Shown here: piece by piece, positions 11,402 to 19,131 of the stretch | Layout: the number at the start of each line of letters is the position of its first letter | Position numbering within the stretch: the first letter of the stretch is position 1 | IMG/VR virus record: IMGVR_UViG_3300006100_000095 | Span: 1 to 21,516 of that record | DNA from: a virus | Reading direction: 5' to 3' (one strand) | DNA length: 21,516 nt | Made by a program: the position numbers and the translations under genes | Notes under the pieces: generated by a model | What the model was told of the DNA's origin: nothing | Seen by the model: only the letters and a program-made list of their open reading frames with translations | The model's database searches: none

Positions 11402-11424
11402 ATACCACAAAAAGTATTTATAAT
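11394..11424 (+). promoter_or_regulatory. Candidate promoter before small terminase gene
   Basis: A perfect TATAAT (11419-11424) lies nine bases before the terminase small-subunit ATG, with TTGCGT (11394-11399) at a long 19-base spacing. If used, transcription would start within a base or two of the ATG, giving a leaderless or nearly leaderless mRNA; the absence of a clear ribosome binding site there is consistent with that. Confidence 0.35.
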
Positions 11425-11432
11425 TCAAGAAT

Positions 11433-11738
11433 ATGGACGAACAAACGAATAATTCAAAAGGTGGACAGCCTGGCAACAACAACGCCAGCAAGAATAAGCC
11501 ATTCCTAGATGCTATGCGTAGGGCGTTAGCCCAGAATCCCCAAAAGATTGCCAAGATAGTAGATAAGGTTCTTGACCAAGCAGAAGCCGGTGAAGCATGG
11601 GCCGTAAAAGAAGTAGCGGATAGACTAGATGGCAAGGCAATCGCCATTCAAGAAATCCAAGGACCTAATGGTTCTGAACTTAAAACTGGCGTAGTAATAA
11701 CGTTTGTGGAACCTGATGGAACCATCACAACAGATTAA
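11433..11738 (+). CDS. Terminase small subunit
   Basis: A 101-residue protein. The disordered GGQPGNNNASKNKPFLDAMR start and the GEAWAVKEVADRLDGKAIA segment (about 54-72) are typical of phage small-terminase or DUF5681-like proteins, which recognise concatemeric DNA and feed it to the large subunit. It precedes and overlaps the large terminase by 23 bases, which supports the assignment. Small terminases diverge strongly, so the call rests on pattern and synteny. Confidence 0.75.
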   Translation: MDEQTNNSKGGQPGNNNASKNKPFLDAMRRALAQNPQKIAKIVDKVLDQAEAGEAWAVKEVADRLDGKAIAIQEIQGPNGSELKTGVVITFVEPDGTITTD

Positions 11739-13002
11739 AGATGCCATTGCTAGGGAACGGTTTCCAGCCAAATTAAGATGCTTATTTGAACCTAAGCAAT
11801 CACGCTATAGAATCCTGTACGGTGGACGTGGGGGTGCAAAATCTTGGGGAATTTCCCGTGCATTATTGATTAAGGGCATTAAAAACCCTATTCGTGTTCT
11901 ATGCGCCCGTGAGTTCCAAACCAGCATTAAGGATTCTGTCCACAAGTTATTGAGTGACCAAATTTATGCCATGGGATTGGAAGCCCATTATGAAATTACC
12001 CAAAACACCATTAGGGGTATCAACGGTTCTGAATTTATCTTTGCCGGCATAAAAAACAATATCAACGGTCTAAAATCTATCGAAGGAATTGATATTTGCT
12101 GGGTAGAGGAAGCCAACAACGTTAGTTCCCTGTCCTGGGGAGTATTGATACCTACCATCCGTAAAGAAAACAGCGAAATCTGGATAAGCTTTAACCCAGA
12201 ACTGCCCACGGATGAAACCTATAAGCGCTTTGTATTAAATCCGCCAGATAACGCCATTGTTACCAAGCTTAATTGGAGTGACAATCCATACTTTCCAGAA
12301 GTATTGGACATAGAACGCCGACAGTTAAAAGCACGTGACCCAGAAGCATATAACAACGTATGGGAAGGTATTCCACGCCAGACTATTGACGGTGCCATCT
12401 TTGCTAAAGAAATGACTATGGCTGAATTACAGGGCCGTATTACAAATGTTCCGTATGACGGAACTAAAGGCGTTCATGTTGTGTTCGATTTGGGGTGGAA
12501 TGACCATACGGCCGTGTGGTTTGTCCAGCTATTCCCAACGGAAACACGGCTTATTCGATACCTGGAAGATAGACAACAAACGATTAGCTATTGGTTGGCA
12601 AAAATTCAGTCATTTGGTTACATGATTGATACCATCTGGTTGCCACACGATGCAAAAGCAAAGTCCTTAGGAACTGGTCGTTCCATAGAGGAAATTGTAC
12701 GACAAACTGGTTTAATGACAAAAGTTTTAGACCGTGTTCCAGTTTCAGATTCCATTAATGCGGCACGAACAATCTTCAGCAAATGCTATTTTGATAGGCA
12801 AAATTGCGAAGAAGGCTTACAATGCTTAAGACATTACCGGTATGATGTTGACCCCGAAACGAAACAGTTTAGTCAGAAGCCACTTCACGACCATTACAGT
12901 AACGGGGCCGATGCCTTCAGGTACATAGGATTAATGATTAACGAACCAAGGAAGCCGCCCAAAAGGACGGTTCCGCACGTTCAATCTAGTTGGATGGGAT
13001 AA
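11716..13002 (+). CDS. Terminase large subunit (PBSX/Terminase_3 type)
   Basis: A 428-residue packaging motor. Walker A is GGRGGAKS (residues 36-43), the adenine-side motif CAREFQTS follows at 63-70, Walker B is IDICWVEEA (125-133), and the coupling motif is ISFNPE (157-162). The RNase H-like nuclease half starts with VVFDLGWNDHTA (Asp258), continues with WLPHDAKAK and ends with NGADAFRY, giving the acidic catalytic set. It drives ATP-dependent DNA translocation into proheads and cuts the concatemer. The ATG at 11716, with GGA just upstream, is preferred to a TTG at 11704. Confidence 0.95.
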   Translation: MEPSQQIKDAIARERFPAKLRCLFEPKQSRYRILYGGRGGAKSWGISRALLIKGIKNPIRVLCAREFQTSIKDSVHKLLSDQIYAMGLEAHYEITQNTIRGINGSEFIFAGIKNNINGLKSIEGIDICWVEEANNVSSLSWGVLIPTIRKENSEIWISFNPELPTDETYKRFVLNPPDNAIVTKLNWSDNPYFPEVLDIERRQLKARDPEAYNNVWEGIPRQTIDGAIFAKEMTMAELQGRITNVPYDGTKGVHVVFDLGWNDHTAVWFVQLFPTETRLIRYLEDRQQTISYWLAKIQSFGYMIDTIWLPHDAKAKSLGTGRSIEEIVRQTGLMTKVLDRVPVSDSINAARTIFSKCYFDRQNCEEGLQCLRHYRYDVDPETKQFSQKPLHDHYSNGADAFRYIGLMINEPRKPPKRTVPHVQSSWMG

Positions 13003-13005
13003 ATT

Positions 13006-15099
13006 ATGGCTGAAACGGTTGAATACGATTACGACCCACGAATTGAGGATGCAAAACAATTCCTAAGATTTGCGGCCGATGCCGACACCAATAACCGTTC
13101 AGAAGCCCTTGATGACCTAAAGTTTGCTGGTGGCGACCAATGGCCAGTTGAAATCCAAAACAGCCGTTCAGTCGAAAGCCGTCCTTGCCTAACAATCAAT
13201 AAGGTGGATGCGTATATCCGCCAGCTATGTAATCAACAACGTCAGCAACGCCCACGCATGAAGGCGCATGGTATGAATCATGAATCTGACGAAAAAATGG
13301 CAGAAATCATTACTGGTATCTGCCGTCATATTGAAAATCAATCCAATGCAGACCACGCATATGACACCGCTTATGAATCAGCCGTGCGTATGGGTTGGGG
13401 ATATTGGCGTGTAAATACCAAATATGTAAATGAAAAGTCATTTGACCAAGAAATCTACATTGATACGATTGACAACCCCTTTACCGTATATTTTGACCCC
13501 AATTCGGTGCTACCTGACGGTTCAGATGCCGAAAAAGTGTTAATCACAACGGTAATCCCTAAAGAAAACTTCAGGGCTATGTACCCAGGCGCCGAAGATG
13601 GAAGCGGATTTAGCGCACGTGGTACAGGCGATAGCAACGCTGAATGGGTAATGAAGGAAGATATTCGCCTTGCTGAATACTTTTATACCAAGATTGTGAA
13701 CACCGAACTTATTCTATTGTCCGATGGCACGCACGTTTATGAAGATGAAATGCCAAATCCAGACCTTTTGGAAGCCGCTGGCATTTATGAAGTGTCCAGA
13801 CGTACATCATGGCGCAAAGAAATCCATTGGTGCAAGCTAACAGCCATGCAAATCCTTGAAGAAGGGCGTTGGATTGGTAAGCACATTCCAGTTATTCCTA
13901 CTTATGGTCAACAACTGGTTATTGAAGGCAAACGTAAGAAGTTTGGTCTAGTACGTATGGCCAAAGACCCACAAAGAATGTATAACTTTTGGGTTACATC
14001 AATTACTGAATCGATCGCCCTGGCGCCCAAAGCCAAATGGATTATGGCGGAAGGACAAGATGAGGGTCACGAAAACGAGTGGTCACAAGCTAATACTAAA
14101 ACCATGGCTTATTTACGGTATAAGCAGACTGATACCGATGGCCAACCGGCACCACCCCCCATCCGCCAAGCACCGGAACAACCGCCAGCGGGAATTATGT
14201 CAGCGGCGGCGGGAATTAATGCAGACTTAATGGCAGTTGTAGGTATTTATGACCCAAGCCAGCTTCCACAAGGCAATGTGTCAGGAAAAGCCCTACAAGG
14301 TCAGCAAATGCAAGTGGACATGACCAATTTCCACTATTACGACAATTTGACACGTTCTATTGCCCATACAGGTCGCATCATTCTTGACTTGATTCCTAAG
14401 ATTTATGACAAAGAACGGGTAATGCGAATTATTGGGGATGATGGAAAGCCAAAAGTTATTACTATTAATCAGCGTGGTACAGACGAACAGGGCGTTGAAA
14501 AGATTTTAAATGACGTAACCGTTGGTCAATATGACATTGTTATGGACACCGGCCCTGGCTACAGCACTAAGCGCCAAGAAGCCGTTGAATCTATGATGGC
14601 CGCCCTGACAGCTAACCCTAATTTGTTTGGTCAAATCGGTGATTTGGTGTTCCGTAACATGGATTTCCCAGGTGCAGACGTTATTGCAGACCGTTTGGCT
14701 TCTGTTAACCCATTGGCTAAGATTGATGACAATTCAAGCGTTCCGCCACAGGTTCAGATGCAGATTCAGCAGATGCAAGCCGCAATGCAACAAATGGACC
14801 AGCAAAATCAGCAGTTACAAATGATGATTAAACAGCGCCAAGACATTGAACAGGTTAAACAAGCCCATGAGGACCAAAGGGCAATCCTTAATGCTGGCGT
14901 TAAAGTGCATGACCAAAACACACGGTCAATTACTAGCCAAAATAAAATGGAAATTGATGCAATTATGGAACTTTTGTTACACCATATGGACACCAATCGC
15001 CTTGAAAAAGAAATTGCCGCCCGTAACCGTGAACAGTATGAATACATGGGTCAAGCAAATGTCGGATTAGGACAAGGAAATGTTGCACAACCACAATAA
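13006..15099 (+). CDS. P22-like portal protein
   Basis: A 697-residue protein close in length to the P22 portal (725). The opening (FLRFAADADTNNR, then DLKFAGGDQWPVEIQ and RPCLTINKVDAYIRQL) and the segment GWGYWRVNTKY with IDTIDNPFTVYFDPNS are typical P22-type portal features. Later come ESIALAPKAKWIMAEGQ and GNVSGKALQGQQMQ. The C-terminal 120 residues are glutamine and methionine-rich coiled coil, like the barrel of the P22 portal. The dodecamer would form the DNA channel at one capsid vertex. It begins three bases after the terminase stop. Confidence 0.93.
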   Translation: MAETVEYDYDPRIEDAKQFLRFAADADTNNRSEALDDLKFAGGDQWPVEIQNSRSVESRPCLTINKVDAYIRQLCNQQRQQRPRMKAHGMNHESDEKMAEIITGICRHIENQSNADHAYDTAYESAVRMGWGYWRVNTKYVNEKSFDQEIYIDTIDNPFTVYFDPNSVLPDGSDAEKVLITTVIPKENFRAMYPGAEDGSGFSARGTGDSNAEWVMKEDIRLAEYFYTKIVNTELILLSDGTHVYEDEMPNPDLLEAAGIYEVSRRTSWRKEIHWCKLTAMQILEEGRWIGKHIPVIPTYGQQLVIEGKRKKFGLVRMAKDPQRMYNFWVTSITESIALAPKAKWIMAEGQDEGHENEWSQANTKTMAYLRYKQTDTDGQPAPPPIRQAPEQPPAGIMSAAAGINADLMAVVGIYDPSQLPQGNVSGKALQGQQMQVDMTNFHYYDNLTRSIAHTGRIILDLIPKIYDKERVMRIIGDDGKPKVITINQRGTDEQGVEKILNDVTVGQYDIVMDTGPGYSTKRQEAVESMMAALTANPNLFGQIGDLVFRNMDFPGADVIADRLASVNPLAKIDDNSSVPPQVQMQIQQMQAAMQQMDQQNQQLQMMIKQRQDIEQVKQAHEDQRAILNAGVKVHDQNTRSITSQNKMEIDAIMELLLHHMDTNRLEKEIAARNREQYEYMGQANVGLGQGNVAQPQ

Positions 15100-15112
15100 A
15101 GTGTTGTAATAT
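15083..15112 (+). promoter_or_regulatory. Candidate promoter before scaffold and coat genes
   Basis: TTGCAC (15083-15088), 18 bases, TAATAT (15107-15112) overlap the end of the portal gene. Both hexamers are imperfect. A promoter here would supply the high coat and scaffold expression that capsids need. Confidence 0.3.
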
Positions 15113-15124
15113 AGTCACAACCTA

Positions 15125-15140
15125 CCGTTGGGTTCAGCGG
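15125..15140 (+). promoter_or_regulatory. Hairpin in the scaffold leader
   Basis: CCGTTG, tetraloop GGTT, CAGCGG, with one G-U pair. It lies about 20 bases before the scaffold start, upstream of the GGAG ribosome binding site. It may stabilise the mRNA 5' region or tune the scaffold-to-coat ratio; too short to be certain. Confidence 0.3.
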
Positions 15141-15160
15141 GTCAAATCTTGGAGTTATCC

Positions 15161-16084
15161 ATGTCAGAAGCAAATGTAGCAGAACGTTTGGCATCAAACG
15201 TTGTAACAAGTGAAAATGTAGTTGAATGGAATGTTAATAAGTTAGGTTTAGCTACCGAACCGGCCCAAACTGCGGCTGAAACCGTTGAGGAAACTCCAGT
15301 TTCAGAGCCAGTAGCCGAAGAAGGTCAGAGTGAACCAGCCGTAACTGAACAGGAAACGACCGAAACAGAGGAACGAAAACCCAACCCCAAGTTGGAAAAG
15401 CGGTTTTCAGAGTTGACCAAAGCACGTAAAGCGGCAGAAGAACAAGCCGCCCAAGAACGTGCCGCTAGGGAAGCGCTGGAAGCACGTTTGCAAGCTTTAG
15501 AAGGACAGCAATCGAATAAGAAAACGAATGAGGTCAATACAAAGCCACAACCTGATGACTATGCAGATGCGTTTAGATACGCTGAAGCCTTAGCAGAATG
15601 GTCAGCAAACGAAGCAGTAGCAAGACGTGAACAGGAAATAAAGCAACAAGCTGAACAAGCCAAGCAACAAGAAGTAATGAAAACTTGGCAACAAAAGCTT
15701 GAAGCAGTTAAAGCTGAATTACCTGATTACGAAGATATGGTTGCATCATCAACCGTTGCTGTAAGTGATGCGGTGCGTGATGCGATTTTGGAAAGTGATG
15801 TTGGTCCACGGATTCTGTACGAATTAGCTTCAGATGATGAACTGGGCGCCAAAATTGCAAACCTATCTACTGCACAAGCTTTGAAAATGATTGGTAAGTT
15901 GGAAGCGAAGTTTGAAGCGAAAGCCGAAGAACCAGCTATTAGTAAGCCTGTTGCGGTGAAGTCTAATGCACCGAAACCTATTAATCCTATTCGTGGTACT
16001 GGCAGTCAAAGCGTTTATACAGATGGCGAACAAATTGACTATCAAGCTTGGAAAGCCGGCCGCAAATTAGGAAAGATTCGTTAA
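15161..16084 (+). CDS. Capsid scaffolding protein
   Basis: A 307-residue acidic, helical protein between portal and coat, the expected place for a P22-type scaffold (P22 gp8 has 303 residues). Residues 40-80 are a disordered Glu/Pro/Thr-rich region, then comes a long coiled coil (LEKRFSELTKARKAAEEQAA, about 87-130), a Gln/Glu-rich helix, and an ordered C-terminal part (LYELASDDELGAKIANLSTA) followed by a basic end. It would direct coat assembly into the prohead and then exit. The ATG at 15161 has GGAG six bases upstream; the longer frame lacks a site. Confidence 0.85.
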   Translation: MSEANVAERLASNVVTSENVVEWNVNKLGLATEPAQTAAETVEETPVSEPVAEEGQSEPAVTEQETTETEERKPNPKLEKRFSELTKARKAAEEQAAQERAAREALEARLQALEGQQSNKKTNEVNTKPQPDDYADAFRYAEALAEWSANEAVARREQEIKQQAEQAKQQEVMKTWQQKLEAVKAELPDYEDMVASSTVAVSDAVRDAILESDVGPRILYELASDDELGAKIANLSTAQALKMIGKLEAKFEAKAEEPAISKPVAVKSNAPKPINPIRGTGSQSVYTDGEQIDYQAWKAGRKLGKIR

Positions 16085-16121
16085 GGTAACAATTTAATTT
16101 ATCCTTAAAGGAATTAGTATC

Positions 16122-17366
16122 ATGGCAAATAATTTATTGACGATTTCAAAAATTACTAATGAAGCTTTGATGGTTCTAGAAAACGAACTAACATTTACTT
16201 CTGAAGTTGACCGCAATTATGATGATCAGTTCGCTGTCGTTGGTGGAAAAATTGGCGCAACCGTTAACGTAAGACGTCCTGGACGCTTCGTTGGTGCGAC
16301 AGGTCCCGCCCTTTCGGTCGAGGATTTTAACGAAACTTCTGTACCAGTCACATTGACAACTCAATTCCAAGTTGCGACCCAGTTCACAACCCAAGATTTG
16401 GCATTGTCTTTGGATATGTTTTCGGACAGAGTTTTGAAACCCGCTGTAGCAACTATTGCAAATAAGATGGACCGTGATGGTTTGTTGATGGCTAAAAACA
16501 ATACTGCAAACATCGTTGGTACCGCTGGTACAGCACCAACTGGTTTGATTACCTACTTGACAGCCGCCGCTTACCTTGATTCTGAAGGTGCGCCACGTGA
16601 CGGTCGCCGTAGCTGTATCGTTGAGCCATTCACATCAGCAACTATTGTTGATAGCTTAAAAGGTTTGTTCGTTCCACAAGAAGCAATTGGCGAACAGTAT
16701 CGTAAAGGCTTGATGGGTCGGGATTCCGGCGGCATGAACTGGAAAATGGACCAAAACGTTCAGGCACAAACATTTGGTAGCTACTCCGGTGCTACATTGT
16801 CTTGTAACGTTACAACTGCAACTGGTTTCTTGACTTCAGGTTGGGCGCAAACTTCTACCATCACTATTGGTGCTACAAGTGCGGCCGCTACATTGAACCA
16901 AGGTGACACATTCACCATCAACGGTGTTTATGCAGTTAACCCACAAAACCGTCAAGCTTACGGTTCAGGCAAACTACGTTCATTCGTAGTTACTTCAGCC
17001 GTGTCTATCAGTTCTGGTGGTACTGCTTCTGTTACTGTTTCCCCAGCCGTTATTACTGCTGGTCAGTTCCAGAACGTTAGCGTAACTTCAACTGGTTCAC
17101 AGACTGTTAATCCTTTCAACAACACCGGTACAACTTCTTCACAAAACATCATCATGCACCGCAATGCGTTTACGCTTGCAGTAGCTGACCTTGAGTTGCC
17201 TGAAGGCGTTCACTTTGCTGGTCGTGCATCTGATAAGGAAATTGGTTTGAGTATGCGTGTGGTTCGCCAATATACAATTAATAACGATTCCATTCCTACA
17301 CGTTTGGATGTGTTGTATGGCTGGGCTCCACTCTACCCAGAACTCGCTTGCCGTGTTGCATCGTAA
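16122..17366 (+). CDS. P22-like major coat protein
   Basis: A 414-residue protein, near the 430 of P22 gp5. The N-terminus (ISKITNEALMVLENELTFTS, then VDRNYDDQFAVVGGKIG and TVNVRRPGRF) and LSLDMFSDRVLKPAVATIAN are typical of P22-type coats with the HK97 fold. The middle (about 225-345) is Thr/Ser/Gly-rich beta sequence that would correspond to the inserted domain, and the end returns to conserved sequence (NAFTLAVADLELPEGVHFAG; DVLYGWAPLYPELACRV). AAAGGA lies upstream of the ATG, and a strong terminator follows the stop. Confidence 0.95.
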   Translation: MANNLLTISKITNEALMVLENELTFTSEVDRNYDDQFAVVGGKIGATVNVRRPGRFVGATGPALSVEDFNETSVPVTLTTQFQVATQFTTQDLALSLDMFSDRVLKPAVATIANKMDRDGLLMAKNNTANIVGTAGTAPTGLITYLTAAAYLDSEGAPRDGRRSCIVEPFTSATIVDSLKGLFVPQEAIGEQYRKGLMGRDSGGMNWKMDQNVQAQTFGSYSGATLSCNVTTATGFLTSGWAQTSTITIGATSAAATLNQGDTFTINGVYAVNPQNRQAYGSGKLRSFVVTSAVSISSGGTASVTVSPAVITAGQFQNVSVTSTGSQTVNPFNNTGTTSSQNIIMHRNAFTLAVADLELPEGVHFAGRASDKEIGLSMRVVRQYTINNDSIPTRLDVLYGWAPLYPELACRVAS

Positions 17367-17375
17367 GCATTAATT

Positions 17376-17402
17376 AGTGGGGCCTAAAAACCCCACTTTT
17401 TT
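17376..17402 (+). terminator. Intrinsic terminator after coat gene
   Basis: AGTGGGG (17376-17382), loop CCTAAAAA, CCCCACT (17391-17397), continuing into six T residues. A perfect seven-pair GC-rich stem with a full U-tract, ten bases after the coat stop, would end or reduce transcription beyond the head genes. Confidence 0.93.
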
Positions 17403-17425
17403 AAACCAAATTAAAGGAAATAATC

Positions 17426-17872
17426 ATGAGCAATCCAGGACCAGCATCAACCCAAACGATTCACCCATCAAATCTAGCTTCTAACCAAGCTATCCGTTTG
17501 ATTGGTGTTTTAGTTGGCGCAAACTTGAACCAAGGTAACAACACAGATTTGTTAATCCCAGTTCAAAACACAACTAACTTTTCAGTTAGCAACGTAATCG
17601 TTACCAACGCATCTACCAGCTTGTCATCGGCCACTATTGGTCTATACCCAGCCGCTAATGCACAAGGTACAGCTATCGTTGCTGGCGCTACTGCACTATC
17701 AGGCAATACCGGTGCTTCAGTAGTTAACCAGTTAACTGTTGCTTCTACTGCAACCCAAGCTGAACAAAATTTGTATGTTCGTATTGGTACAGCACAAGCC
17801 GCTACCGCTGACATTTATGTTTACGGTTACGACTTTAGCAACTACAACTTAACAAACCCTATTGGGGCTTAA
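17426..17872 (+). CDS. Small beta-rich virion protein, possible capsid decoration
   Basis: A 148-residue protein rich in Ala, Thr, Asn and Val with regular beta pattern (NFSVSNVIVTNASTSLSS; AEQNLYVRIGTAQAATADIY). No charged catalytic motifs, no cysteine, no membrane segment. It lies directly after the coat gene between two terminators with its own AAAGGA site, which fits a highly expressed accessory capsid or decoration protein. That function is inferred from position and composition; no named family is recognised. Confidence 0.65.
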   Translation: MSNPGPASTQTIHPSNLASNQAIRLIGVLVGANLNQGNNTDLLIPVQNTTNFSVSNVIVTNASTSLSSATIGLYPAANAQGTAIVAGATALSGNTGASVVNQLTVASTATQAEQNLYVRIGTAQAATADIYVYGYDFSNYNLTNPIGA

Positions 17873-17891
17873 TTAAGTAAGAAGTAAAGGG

Positions 17892-17921
17892 AAAGCCATC
17901 CTCAAAAGGGGTGGCTTTTTT
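17892..17921 (+). terminator. Intrinsic terminator after possible decoration gene
   Basis: AAAGCCATCC (17892-17901), loop TCAAAAG, GGGTGGCTTT (17909-17918), continuing as Ts to 17921. Ten pairs including one G-U, and a clean U-tract, 20 bases after the stop of the preceding gene. Second terminator in a row within the virion region. Confidence 0.92.
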
Positions 17922-17933
17922 CCTATTTGGACT

Positions 17934-17939
17934 TATAAT
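17934..17939 (+). promoter_or_regulatory. TATAAT -10 element after terminator
   Basis: A consensus TATAAT lies 13 bases after the terminator and 27 bases before the next ATG, the right place to restart transcription. No convincing -35 exists, since the expected position falls in the terminator stem and T-tract, so a phage activator or alternative sigma factor would be needed. Confidence 0.35.
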
Positions 17940-17966
17940 TAATCATCCTCATTTAAAGGAAAAATC

Positions 17967-18290
17967 ATGTCATCTACTACCGTTACACGTGGCAATGCCC
18001 ACGAAACTTTTTATATTTCTGTACCTTTGACACCTACCGCAGTTGCAACTTCAGGCGCATCACAAACTTATGCTTTGCCTGGATTACAAACAACTGACCT
18101 AGTATTTGTTCAAGGCGTTGTTGGTTCACAAACTGCTGGTGTTGTTGCCGCTGAAGCTGATTGCTTGGCCGCTAACGTATTGACTGTTCAATGGATTAAT
18201 GCAACTGGTTCTAGCGCAACTCCAGCAACCGGTAATTACATTATTCAAATTACACGTGCTGAAGGCCCATTGCCAGCAACGGCGGTTTAA
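17967..18290 (+). CDS. Small beta-rich virion protein
   Basis: A 107-residue protein (HETFYISVPLTPTAVATSGA; LTVQWINATGSSATPATGNY) with the alternating hydrophobic and Thr/Ser/Ala pattern of a small beta-sandwich. No family recognised. It begins a cluster of related small proteins after the terminator, with AAAGGA upstream of the ATG. Likely a virion component such as a head-surface or neck protein, inferred only from location and composition. Confidence 0.6.
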   Translation: MSSTTVTRGNAHETFYISVPLTPTAVATSGASQTYALPGLQTTDLVFVQGVVGSQTAGVVAAEADCLAANVLTVQWINATGSSATPATGNYIIQITRAEGPLPATAV

Positions 18291-18292
18291 TC

Positions 18293-18643
18293 ATGGCTAA
18301 CACTTCGGTATATCGCTTTATTGGCCCCACAACGGCAATTACCGTTAGTGGAACGTCATCTACTGCTGTAACTATTACCCCAGCCGGCAACGACCAAATC
18401 AACTATTGTGGTTTCCTCAATACTGGTGCAAACCCTGTTGCTATTACCATTACCCCAGTAGTTCAGGGTGTTGGTTCAGCACCAGCGGCGGTCTTGCCAA
18501 CTGGCGGGAATAGCAGTCAATCATTTGTATTGGGCGTAGCAATGTCCCAACCTACAGTCATTGCAGTACCACAGATTTTCAGCATTACCACTATTGGTAC
18601 TTCTGGAACTTTGTATGTAATGCCAATGGCCGACCAATCATAA
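18293..18643 (+). CDS. Small beta-rich virion protein
   Basis: A 116-residue protein (TTAITVSGTSSTAVTITPAG; NPVAITITPVVQGVGSAP) again of beta-sandwich composition, with a single cysteine. It starts two bases after the preceding stop, so the two are coupled, and it may be a structural partner of the neighbour. No named family; function inferred to be virion structure. Confidence 0.6.
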   Translation: MANTSVYRFIGPTTAITVSGTSSTAVTITPAGNDQINYCGFLNTGANPVAITITPVVQGVGSAPAAVLPTGGNSSQSFVLGVAMSQPTVIAVPQIFSITTIGTSGTLYVMPMADQS

Positions 18644-18652
18644 GGAATAATT

Positions 18653-19123
18653 ATGGCAAACCCAGGCGTAGCTAGTAGTTCAGTAATCAATCTTTTGCCC
18701 GTACAGGCCGAATATGATGCCAATGGCAATTGCCTGGGTCTTTTTGGTCAAGGCGGAAACGCATTACAAACACCAATAAATGCTACTAATTTAAGTGTTG
18801 AAGGAAATTTAGTAATTTCTGGTTCAAACCCAACATTAGGTTCTGGTTGGGGTACAAATCCTTCTATTTTGGCTAACAACACATTTTGTTTTAAGGTAAC
18901 GGTTGGTACTGGCGGTGCGGCTAATGGAACAATTAACCTTCCAACTGCACCTAATGGATGGTTAGGATTTGCGGCAGACGTTACTAGCGGCAATGCAGTA
19001 TTTTTGCAATTAACAGGAAGCACAGCAACATCAGTAACTTTTACTAGTTATTCAGTTACTACTGGTGCGGCCGCTAACATGACTGCTGGGGACATTGTTT
19101 TAGTCAACTGCATCGCTTATTAA
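18653..19123 (+). CDS. Virion protein sharing N-terminal module with tail fibre
   Basis: A 156-residue protein. Its first about 35 residues (SSSVINLLPVQAEYDANGN, then LGLFGQGG) clearly resemble the start of the following 773-residue fibre (SAIQNLLPVQAYFNLDGS, then FIGQG), while the rest is a different beta-rich, glycine and threonine-rich domain (GTINLPTAPNGWLGFAADVT; FLQLTGSTATSVTFTSYSV). The C-terminal part looks like a small receptor-binding or tail-surface domain. The shared start suggests the same attachment point on the virion. AAGGA lies upstream of the ATG. Confidence 0.7.
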   Translation: MANPGVASSSVINLLPVQAEYDANGNCLGLFGQGGNALQTPINATNLSVEGNLVISGSNPTLGSGWGTNPSILANNTFCFKVTVGTGGAANGTINLPTAPNGWLGFAADVTSGNAVFLQLTGSTATSVTFTSYSVTTGAAANMTAGDIVLVNCIAY

Positions 19124-19131
19124 GGTCTAGC

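Noticed and set aside
13004-13195. 63-codon minus frame within the portal gene
   Set aside because: Shadow of the portal coding sequence, no start signals.
18748-19023. 91-codon minus-strand frame in the virion region
   Set aside because: Low-stop antisense artefact of Thr/Ala-rich plus-strand codons; same explanation for the minus frame at 20202-20411.
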